Source: Planctomycetota bacterium (GTDB lineage Bacteria; Planctomycetota; UBA1135). Taken from it: a stretch of 5,601 nt of DNA. Location: NCBI GenBank assembly GCA_029243845.1, contig JAQWRF010000134.1, positions 1 to 5,601 on the forward strand. Direction: 5' to 3'. Shown piece by piece: positions 1 to 5,601 of the stretch (position 1 is its first letter; every line of letters starts with the position of its first letter). The notes below the pieces were generated by a model. The model was not told the DNA's origin. It worked only from the letters and a program-made list of their open reading frames with translations, and made no database searches. The position numbers and the translations under genes were made by a program.

Positions 1-527
1 CGCTCATCGCTTAATTCAGAGCAGTGGTTAATGATTAAAGTATCGGCGAGCGCGAGTTGCTCGCTTGCCGATTGGTGTTCTAATGCACGCTGTAGGTTGC
101 GCGCGTCTGCAATAGTGATAATCTTGTCGACGGCGTAGTAAATCGAGACGTCTTCTTCGACTAAGAAAGTCCGTAACAGTGGGGCGGGCTCGGCAATGCC
201 GGTGGTCTCGATGAGAATTCCGTCGAAGCGGCGGCGCTTAAAGAACGGAAATTTACGTTTTCTCAATTCGAGCAACTTGTCAATCATGTCGCCGCGCACT
301 GTGCAGCAGATGCAGCCGTTTGACAGCTCAATCAAATCCTGCTCGCGCCGCACAATCAAGCGGTCGTCGATGCCAAGATCGCCGAACTCATTTATGAGAA
401 CGGCATACTTTTGCCCGTGGTTTTCCGTGAGTATGCGATTAAGCAGCGTTGTTTTGCCAGCACCCAACCAGCCGGTGATTAAAGTCACAGGAGTTTGTAG
501 CGGCAGGGAAGATGTTGCCATCGGCAT
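1..527 (-). CDS. G3E-family (CobW/COG0523) P-loop GTPase, N-terminal part, truncated by the window edge
   Basis: The frame is open from an ATG at 527 to the left edge and gives 175 codons. Visible motifs are Walker A GWLGAGKTT (residues 19-27), NEFGDLGIDD (46-55), the family-defining metal-binding CxCC in GCICCT (71-76), and ETTGIAEPAP (107-116, Walker B/switch region). These define COG0523, whose members insert metals or act as zinc or cobalt chaperones (YjiA, YeiR/ZNG1, CobW); the metal here cannot be told. The protein should be cytosolic. A basic stretch, KRKFPFFKRRR (90-100), sits between CxCC and ETTG. Where the family has the guanine-specificity motif (N/T)KxD, this protein reads INHCSEL (166-172), so the Lys and probably the Asp are missing. 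An in-frame ATG at codon 3 (521) is an equally possible start; no good Shine-Dalgarno site precedes either. The C-terminal CobW domain lies outside the window. The gene is divergent from priA. Confidence 0.93.
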   Translation of the reverse strand, partial: MPMATSSLPLQTPVTLITGWLGAGKTTLLNRILTENHGQKYAVLINEFGDLGIDDRLIVRREQDLIELSNGCICCTVRGDMIDKLLELRKRKFPFFKRRRFDGILIETTGIAEPAPLLRTFLVEEDVSIYYAVDKIITIADARNLQRALEHQSASEQLALADTLIINHCSELSDE

Positions 528-550
528 AGGGTAACAGGGTCTCGCATGAC

Positions 551-556
551 TACAAT
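551..556 (+). promoter_or_regulatory. Candidate -10 element of priA (leaderless or near-leaderless start)
   Basis: TACAAT matches the sigma-70 -10 consensus at 5 of 6 positions. It ends 8 nt before the priA ATG, so transcription would be expected to begin near 563, leaving a leader of about 2 nt. No TTGACA-like -35 box lies 16-18 bp upstream; TTGCCA at 515-520 is about 30 bp away, too far, and lies inside the GTPase gene. No purine-rich ribosome binding site precedes the ATG, which fits a leaderless mRNA. The whole spacer to the divergent GTPase gene is 37 bp. The prediction rests on a short motif and its position only. Confidence 0.35.
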
Positions 557-564
557 TCTCTGCA

Positions 565-2802
565 ATGGATGCATTCCAAGGTTCCCTGTTTGCGGCCCCG
601 GCCGGTAGATATGCGCGAGTGGCTCTGAACACTCCCGTACGTCGCGAATTTGCCTATCATATTCCTGAACATGCGGAACCGGTTGAGGCTGGCTGCCGAG
701 TAAAAGTCAGCTTCGGACGCCGCCCAATAATCGGCGTCGTCGTGGCAATCGATGATGCGCCGCCCAAAGGGGTGCCTGTTGAGCGCATTAAAGACATCGA
801 AGCCTGTTTAGACGCAACACCTTTGCTGAATAAATCGTTGTTGCGGTTGTCGCGAACTATTGCCGATGACGCGTATTGTTCTTGGGGCCAAGCTTTAGCG
901 GCGATGTTGCCAGCGGCGCTACGCAGCGATCGCTCGCGGCGTACTATTGTGACTGTTGAGTTGGTGCATGCGCTTAGCGAAAAAGAATTCGAGACTCTTG
1001 AAATGAAGTTTCCTAAGCAGGCCAAGGCTGTGGCTTATTTAAGGCAAGCGGCAGGCCCCATGGAGGTGCGCGAGTTTTGCAACCGCACGGGCTTATCTAA
1101 GTCGCCGTTGACCACCTTGCATAAAAAGGAATGGGTGAAGTTCGGCAATAAGACCGCAGTGATAGACCCTTTTGCAGGCCGTGAGCTAGTGCGTGACACC
1201 CCGCCGCAGCTCACAGAAGCTCAGCAAAATTGCGTGGCAGCCATAAATAAATCTATTGACGCCAAACACCATCAAGATTTCTTGATGTACGGCATTACAG
1301 GCTCAGGGAAAACTGAGGTTTATTTACACGCTTTAGATCGATGTTTGGCCCAAGGCCGTGGTGGCATCGTGCTGGTGCCAGAAATTTCTTTGACACCGCA
1401 GACCGTCGCTCGGTTTCGCGCGCGCAGTGGGGACGTCGCAGTGCTTCACTCCGGCTTAACCGATGCCGAGCGTCATGACCAATGGTTAGCCATTCGCGAA
1501 GGGAAGTTGCGTGTTGTTATTGGCGCGCGTTCGGCATTGTTCGCGCCAGTGCCGAACCTCGGAATAATTATTGTTGACGAAGAGCACGAGTCCACTTACA
1601 AACAAGAATCCACTCCTCGCTATCAAGCCCGCGAAGTTGCGCGCGAACGCGCACGCTTAGAGTCTGCTGTTTGCGTCTTAGGTAGCGCAACTCCGTCACT
1701 CGAGTCATGGCAGGCGGCCATTGACTCGCCAGACATGCAGCTTTTGTATTTACGTGATCGCGTTGCAGGGGGCTCACTGCCGCCGGTTAAGCTAGTCGAT
1801 ATGCGCACCGAAAAAGCCGAAGGTGGACAGTGGTTAGTGATGTCTTCACAATTAAAGTTTGGACTAAAGAAAATATTAGAAAAGAAAGAGCAGGCTATTC
1901 TGTTTTTAAATCAACGCGGGTTTTCGCCAGCATGGTATTGCCGCCCGTGTGGTAAAACGATTTCGTGTGAGACTTGTGACGTAGCATTAACTTACCATCG
2001 GTGGCGCAAGAAGGCTTTGTGCCACTACTGCTTGAAAGAAGAATCTATGCCACAATGTTGCCCGACATGCGGGCATAAAGTTGAAATGATCGGCGTTGGC
2101 ACCGAACGAGTCGAAGATAGCGTACAACGCGCTTTCCCTGGCGCGCGAATTTTACGCATGGACCGTGACACTATGTTACGCCGCGAATCTTATGAACAGG
2201 CGCTAAAAGATTTTGGCGACGGCAAATACGACATTTTACTCGGCACGCAAATGGTTGCTAAAGGATTAGATTTCCCGAAGGTAACCTTGGTCGGTGTGTT
2301 GAATGCCGACACCGCATTGCATCAACCAGATTTTAGATCGAGTGAACGTTGTTTTAACTTAATCGCACAAGTCGCGGGACGCGCGGGACGTAGCTTGCTT
2401 GGTGGCGAAGTAATCGTGCAAACATGGATGCCTGATCATCCGGCATTACTCGCTGCTTCAAAACATGACTACGACAAATTCTCAGTAGTTGAGTTGCAAG
2501 AACGCAAAGATTTCGGCTACCCGCCTTTTGGTGATGTATTACGCATTAGCTTTGAATCGCAGCATCAGCAGCGTGCGATTGCAATGGCCAATGAAGCCTA
2601 TGAAGCACTTAAAGCGGTTGTCCCAGGCGGATTTGGGCAGACTACCGAATATTTAGGGCCGGCGCCGCCACCTATCGAGCGTTTGCGCGGCAAGTATCGC
2701 CGCCAGCTTTTACTTAAAACAAATCGTCAACAATTACTACTGTTGCGCCCGACTCTATACAAGTTGGCCGAGCAGCAGGGCATTGTTGTTGATCCGCTCT
2801 AG
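565..2802 (+). CDS. priA: Primosomal replication-restart helicase PriA
   Basis: The 745-aa product is close to the usual PriA length (E. coli 732 aa). PriA is a 3'-to-5' superfamily 2 helicase that recognises stalled or repaired replication forks and reloads the replicative helicase. Order of parts: 3'-DNA-binding domain (about 17-105), winged-helix region (about 130-195), helicase lobe 1 with Walker A GITGSGKT (243-250), DEEH (338-341) and GSATPSLES, then lobe 2 with GTQMVAKGLDFP (from 560) and QVAGRAGR (602-609). Inserted in lobe 2 is the zinc module with all eight cysteines: C459, C462, C468, C471, C486, C489, C499, C502. Catalytic and zinc residues look intact. ATG 565 is the first possible start because an in-frame TGA lies at 547-549; it adds some 15 residues, including QGSLF, before the conserved domain. 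A GTG at codon 19 would cut into the first beta strand. The stop abuts that of the converging HEAT-VWA gene. Confidence 0.98.
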   Translation: MDAFQGSLFAAPAGRYARVALNTPVRREFAYHIPEHAEPVEAGCRVKVSFGRRPIIGVVVAIDDAPPKGVPVERIKDIEACLDATPLLNKSLLRLSRTIADDAYCSWGQALAAMLPAALRSDRSRRTIVTVELVHALSEKEFETLEMKFPKQAKAVAYLRQAAGPMEVREFCNRTGLSKSPLTTLHKKEWVKFGNKTAVIDPFAGRELVRDTPPQLTEAQQNCVAAINKSIDAKHHQDFLMYGITGSGKTEVYLHALDRCLAQGRGGIVLVPEISLTPQTVARFRARSGDVAVLHSGLTDAERHDQWLAIREGKLRVVIGARSALFAPVPNLGIIIVDEEHESTYKQESTPRYQAREVARERARLESAVCVLGSATPSLESWQAAIDSPDMQLLYLRDRVAGGSLPPVKLVDMRTEKAEGGQWLVMSSQLKFGLKKILEKKEQAILFLNQRGFSPAWYCRPCGKTISCETCDVALTYHRWRKKALCHYCLKEESMPQCCPTCGHKVEMIGVGTERVEDSVQRAFPGARILRMDRDTMLRRESYEQALKDFGDGKYDILLGTQMVAKGLDFPKVTLVGVLNADTALHQPDFRSSERCFNLIAQVAGRAGRSLLGGEVIVQTWMPDHPALLAASKHDYDKFSVVELQERKDFGYPPFGDVLRISFESQHQQRAIAMANEAYEALKAVVPGGFGQTTEYLGPAPPPIERLRGKYRRQLLLKTNRQQLLLLRPTLYKLAEQQGIVVDPL

Positions 2803-4809
2803 TTATTCAACTTTGCCTTTGTTCTTTCGCATGTCCACGGCTTTGCCGCCGTTGGTCGCAGCGAGGTCAGCCAAAAATTCAGCACGAATGCTTCCGGCAG
2901 CGATGGTATTAATTTGAATAAAGCGATCACGGTTGATGCGATCTATTTCCGCAAGAATTGATTCTGGCATCTGAAACTCGCCAGCGGACGGGGAACCATC
3001 CGTCATAATGAAAATGGTTTGCGCTTCATCGAACGATAATGCGGTAGTTAGTGCACCGTAAATATTTGTTGCACCACCAGGAGTTGTTTTTTCTAACCAC
3101 GCTTGCGCTTCCAGGCAGTTCTTTTCGCTAGATTCGACGAGTTCGCTTTTCCAAACGCGCACGCCGGAAGAAAACAGGATAATGTTAAAGGACGTATCCG
3201 GCTTAAGAGCCAATACGGTTTCGGCCAACGTATTCGAGAAGTGCTGATAATAAGTTTCTGTCGGCGAAAATCGCGAGTTCATTGAACCGCTGATATCGAG
3301 GATAAAAACAACGCCACCGGAGGGAACAGCTATGCCGTGATATCCGCTTTGGGCAATCGTGCCATTATGCTTCGACCTGTTTTTGCGTGCATTAATCATC
3401 GCAGTCGCTTGCTCTTTAGTCGGCAATGTGTAAGTGTCGCCTTGGTCGGCATACCAGGATTTCCAGGTATGCATCGAGGCCCCAAAGTTTTCTCCGGTTA
3501 GCAATTCAAGGGCTTTGATTGCGTCTGAGCGCACACGACCTGCTTCGTTTTCCATTAGCCAGAACAACGGCTTAAGTGATTCATCGCGGCGAAATAGCTC
3601 TAGACTTGCAACGGCGGTTGCCCGCACTGCCCAAAGTTCATCTTCGAGGCAGTCATTAATAACCAGATAAGCTAAGTCAGAATTTGGGAACCAGCGCAAA
3701 GCCCTGAGAGCTTGAATCCGAATGGACGGCCGCTCGCTAGAGGCCATCTTGACTAACTTTATTTCTGTTTCCGGAGGGATGTCACCGAGTTGGCTGAGTC
3801 CCCAGGCTGCGTCAGAACGAGTTTGCGCGCTTGAGTGATCGAGAAGATCCACTAAGAAGTATTGTAAGCCAGTATGTCTTATTTTCACCAAACCCTCGAT
3901 GGATAAACTGCGGATTTTATCTTCGGGGCTGCGCATGAGTTCTAGCAGCGCATCGGAACATAGTTGTGGTTGTTTGGCGCTGATAACGACTAAAGCCTCA
4001 ACGCAAAGGGTCACAAGACCCAGGTCTTTAGAGCGCATGCAATGAGAAATAACCGCGCTGACCTCGTCGGCTGTTTGAGCACGTTGTAGCTGGGCGCCGA
4101 TTTCGGGTCGCACCACCACATTAATAGAGTCTTGGAGGCCTTCGATAATCGCAGCGTATTGGCGCTCGCCACCATAACTAGCGAGTGCCTCATAGGCGGC
4201 TAAACGATACGGCACATCTTGGTGCCCTAAAGCGCCGTGGATGATTTTTAAGCCGGCCTTGATTTTTTGTTTGCCGATGCCTTCTAGCCCAACTCCGGCA
4301 TAAACCGTATCTTTAGATTTTGCGGCGGTTAAAAAAGCCTTGTCAAGATTCGGCTGCCCACGGTTCATCAGCAATTCTAAAATTAGAGCGCGCACCCGTA
4401 AATCAGATTCGTATTTCAATCGTTTGTTATGTAAAAAATCTAGGTCTTCTTGATCGCCACTTGCTAGGACGCGAATCGCTTGTCGCCGCACCCGTAAGTC
4501 TCCGCGATCTTTGGCCATGCGCTGCAATGCCTTAGTGGCCTCCTCGGATTCGTTTAATCCTAGCGCCCTAATAGCGATGTAGCGATGTGCCTCAGGAAGC
4601 TTAGCGACTAATTTATCGAGCGCCTTGGCAGCGTCATTACTGTTAATTTGCGCAATAAGATAAAGTTGACCATTAACCAGTTCGGGGCGCAATAGGTTTT
4701 GACGCAAGACCTCAAGGGTGAGCAGCTCGGCCTCGAGGTCAGCTTGCTGGGAGGCGCAGGGCGCTAGCAGGCTACCGATGGCTAAAACGGTGGCTAGGAC
4801 ACATTTCAT
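2803..4809 (-). CDS. Exported HEAT-repeat protein with C-terminal von Willebrand factor A (VWA) domain
   Basis: The 668-aa product begins with a signal peptide: Lys2, hydrophobic core at about 3-16, likely signal peptidase I cleavage near CAS-QQ (about 18-22). LAPC resembles a lipobox, but Pro at -1 argues against a lipoprotein. Residues about 40-437 are alpha-helical HEAT repeats of the PBS-lyase type, visible as recurring units such as LRVRRQAIRVLASGD (105-119), TRSDAAWGLSQLGD (330-343), IRIQALRALRWF (364-375), VRATAVASLELF (395-406) and VRSDAIKALELLTG (426-439). A TWKSWYADQG segment (448-457) and a polar linker lead to a VWA domain (about 498-668). Its metal-ion-dependent adhesion site looks complete: DISGSM (D505, S507, S509), T581 in GGATN, and D604 in MTDGS. 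HEAT solenoids and VWA domains both bind proteins, so a scaffold or adhesion role outside the cytoplasm is likely; the partner is unknown. No Shine-Dalgarno site precedes the ATG. The gene diverges from another exported-protein gene. Confidence 0.9.
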   Translation of the reverse strand: MKCVLATVLAIGSLLAPCASQQADLEAELLTLEVLRQNLLRPELVNGQLYLIAQINSNDAAKALDKLVAKLPEAHRYIAIRALGLNESEEATKALQRMAKDRGDLRVRRQAIRVLASGDQEDLDFLHNKRLKYESDLRVRALILELLMNRGQPNLDKAFLTAAKSKDTVYAGVGLEGIGKQKIKAGLKIIHGALGHQDVPYRLAAYEALASYGGERQYAAIIEGLQDSINVVVRPEIGAQLQRAQTADEVSAVISHCMRSKDLGLVTLCVEALVVISAKQPQLCSDALLELMRSPEDKIRSLSIEGLVKIRHTGLQYFLVDLLDHSSAQTRSDAAWGLSQLGDIPPETEIKLVKMASSERPSIRIQALRALRWFPNSDLAYLVINDCLEDELWAVRATAVASLELFRRDESLKPLFWLMENEAGRVRSDAIKALELLTGENFGASMHTWKSWYADQGDTYTLPTKEQATAMINARKNRSKHNGTIAQSGYHGIAVPSGGVVFILDISGSMNSRFSPTETYYQHFSNTLAETVLALKPDTSFNIILFSSGVRVWKSELVESSEKNCLEAQAWLEKTTPGGATNIYGALTTALSFDEAQTIFIMTDGSPSAGEFQMPESILAEIDRINRDRFIQINTIAAGSIRAEFLADLAATNGGKAVDMRKNKGKVE

Positions 4810-4816
4810 ATGTTAA

Positions 4817-4822
4817 AGAATA
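4817..4822 (-). promoter_or_regulatory. Candidate -10 element of the HEAT-VWA gene
   Basis: Read on the minus strand the hexamer is TATTCT, 4 of 6 matches to TATAAT. It ends 7 nt before the ATG at 4809, placing the expected transcript start at about 4810, a 1-nt leader. A weak -35-like TTGTTA lies at 4842-4847 with a long 19-bp spacing. GAGAG at 4825-4829 is too far from the ATG (15 nt) to be a normal ribosome binding site and would not be in the mRNA if this promoter is used. The motif match is weak; the position is the main argument. Confidence 0.25.
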
Positions 4823-4890
4823 CACTCTCAAGAGGATAAAGTAACAACATAGCTATAAAAAATGAAATAAAAATAAAGGGGTTAAGTGGC

Positions 4891-4896
4891 TATACT
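4891..4896 (+). promoter_or_regulatory. Candidate -10 element of the downstream exported-protein gene
   Basis: TATACT matches the -10 consensus at 5 of 6 positions and ends 7 nt before the ATG at 4904, so the transcript would start at about 4903, next to the start codon. No TTGACA-like -35 box is visible at 16-18 bp. AAGGGG at 4876-4881 looks like a ribosome binding site but is 22 nt from the ATG, too far for that use. The preceding in-frame TAG at 4901-4903 means translation cannot start further upstream. Confidence 0.4.
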
Positions 4897-4903
4897 GCGC
4901 TAG

Positions 4904-5601
4904 ATGAAATTCATTGCATCCGCACTATGTTGGATGTGCCTTTGCCTCACAGCAAGTGCGCAGCTTTCTACGGTAAACTTAAGCATCGACAGTGGGCGAC
5001 GCAGTCTTGCTGCTGGCGACGCCGAAGGCGCTTACGACCATTTTTATTTTGCACTTAGCAACGGTGGCGATGCTGGCTTGGTGGTGCCTTTGCTGCTAGA
5101 GGCGTGCGGCGATGACGAAGATCTAAAAGTGTTGTGGGTAAATTACTTGCTGTCCGTGAAAGCCGATAGCAACGGGCGACTTAAATCACAAGAGAGAGCG
5201 TCGTTGAGCGAGTTGTCCTATAAACGCACTGCTGCATTTAAAGAGCTCGCTAAATTTTACGAGCGCATGCAGCGCAGCAAGAAAGTGGGTGACTGGGTGA
5301 TGGCAAATTGGTCCGCTGATTTAATGGCAACCATGGCGCAGCATAATCCGAGTTTGTTAAAGTTGATGCCGGACAATTATTCACCCATCCTTTCGATTGA
5401 CAACGCATCACAGAAAGATGTTGCCAGGGCGATGGCCAAAGAAATGAACATGGCAAAGGGTGCCGGTAAAAATGGCTTGGCACTTAAGTTTGCGCGATGC
5501 CTTTCTGGCATGGGAGCGCAATCGGTGTTCAAAGATTTGAAAGGCCCAACGCCGGCGAATATCAGCCGCGAAAAAAGTCAAGCAGGTGACGTGCTCGGTG
5601 C
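4904..5601 (+). CDS. Unrecognised exported protein, N-terminal part, truncated by the window edge
   Basis: The frame is open from ATG 4904 to the right edge (232 codons plus 2 nt). I do not recognise the family. ATG 4904 is the first possible start because TAG at 4901-4903 directly precedes it in frame. The N-terminus is a clear Sec signal peptide: Lys2, a hydrophobic core containing CWMCLC (9-14), and an AxA-type site TASA-Q with cleavage after residue 19. The mature part opens with a TPR-like helical segment (about 29-65, including SLAAGDAEGAYDHFYFAL) and continues as mostly helical, mixed-charge sequence: a Lys/Tyr-rich stretch at 105-130, WVMANW at 131-136, and repeated Met-Ala pairs around 133-144 and 175-185. 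No catalytic motif is visible. It is divergent from the exported HEAT-VWA gene, so the two may be co-regulated and act in the same compartment; that is inference. The coding region is well supported by open frame, signal peptide and codon pattern. Confidence 0.8.
   Translation, partial: MKFIASALCWMCLCLTASAQLSTVNLSIDSGRRSLAAGDAEGAYDHFYFALSNGGDAGLVVPLLLEACGDDEDLKVLWVNYLLSVKADSNGRLKSQERASLSELSYKRTAAFKELAKFYERMQRSKKVGDWVMANWSADLMATMAQHNPSLLKLMPDNYSPILSIDNASQKDVARAMAKEMNMAKGAGKNGLALKFARCLSGMGAQSVFKDLKGPTPANISREKSQAGDVLG

Larger units (their letters stand above)
4810..4903. promoter_or_regulatory. AT-rich divergent promoter region between the two exported-protein genes
   Basis: This 94-bp spacer separates the two divergent ATG codons. 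Positions 4811-4890 contain 23 G or C in 80 bases (29%), far below the flanking genes, as expected for a promoter region. It includes an A-rich run at 4855-4880 and -10-like hexamers on both strands close to the two starts. A 6-bp inverted repeat, TATGTT (4809-4814) and AACATA (4846-4851), is present but short enough to be chance. No riboswitch or clear operator was recognised. Confidence 0.55.

Noticed and set aside
196..534. Plus-strand open frame of 112 codons
   Set aside because: It lies opposite the GTPase gene, whose minus-strand translation carries all COG0523 motifs. The plus-strand product is low-complexity Ser/Arg-rich and resembles nothing.
657..1025. Minus-strand open frame of 122 codons inside priA
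   Set aside because: It is antisense to the conserved PriA DNA-binding domain, and the product shows no motif or plausible start signal.
2838..2848. CGGC-TTT-GCCG hairpin just past the priA stop, considered as a terminator
   Set aside because: The stem is only 4 bp, no U-tract follows, and it lies in the coding sequence of the HEAT-VWA gene.
4750..4809. Lipoprotein signal (LAPC, residues 15-18) in the HEAT-VWA protein
   Set aside because: Pro at the -1 position is not accepted in normal lipoboxes; an ordinary signal peptidase I site nearby is more likely.
4809..4851. Inverted repeat TATGTT/AACATA as an operator
   Set aside because: Six bases with a 31-base gap in AT-rich DNA is expected by chance, and one arm overlaps the start codon.
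4876..4881. AAGGGG as ribosome binding site for the last gene
   Set aside because: It is 22 nt from the ATG, and the likely transcript start lies downstream of it.
4934..4936. Alternative ATG start (codon 11) for the last gene
   Set aside because: It would remove the Lys and most of the hydrophobic core of a good signal peptide.
5250..5483. Minus-strand open frame of 77 codons at the right end
   Set aside because: It is antisense to the open exported-protein gene, with no start signal or recognisable product.

Overview
The window holds four protein-coding genes with almost no spare DNA. From left to right they are: a truncated minus-strand G3E/CobW-family (COG0523) P-loop GTPase; a complete plus-strand priA (primosomal replication-restart helicase); a complete minus-strand gene for a probable exported HEAT-repeat plus von Willebrand factor A (VWA) protein; and a plus-strand gene for an unrecognised exported protein that runs off the right edge. 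No tRNA, rRNA, mobile element, CRISPR array or convincing factor-independent terminator was seen.

The source is a bacterium of roughly balanced base composition. Three things point, with moderate confidence, to Planctomycetota or a related PVC-type lineage rather than an enteric-type gammaproteobacterium. The PriA sequence carries KGLDFP...NADTALHQPDFRSSER instead of the enteric-type KGHHFP...ADFRAPER pattern. The exported HEAT-VWA architecture has a W..WY..QG joint after the HEAT repeats, which I associate with planctomycete proteins. None of the gene starts has a Shine-Dalgarno sequence at normal spacing. This assignment comes from remembered family patterns, not from a search.

Layout: the GTPase gene and priA are divergent, with start codons separated by 37 bp. 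priA and the HEAT-VWA gene converge with stop codons that abut exactly (TAG followed at once by the complement of TAA). The HEAT-VWA gene and the last gene diverge from a 94-bp spacer that is much more AT-rich (about 29% GC across 4811-4890) than the genes. At three of the four starts a -10-like hexamer ends 7-8 nt before the ATG, which would give leaderless or nearly leaderless mRNAs.

Functional links: the GTPase family includes zinc metallochaperones and PriA carries an eight-cysteine zinc module, so their divergent pairing may be meaningful, but this is only inference. The HEAT-VWA protein and the neighbouring exported protein may form an envelope or periplasmic pair sharing a divergent promoter region; their role is unknown. 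The most notable oddities are the lost NKxD guanine-specificity motif in the GTPase, a sliding-clamp-binding-like QGSLF motif in an N-terminal extension of PriA, and the leaderless promoter pattern. I did not find a clear new multi-gene system.
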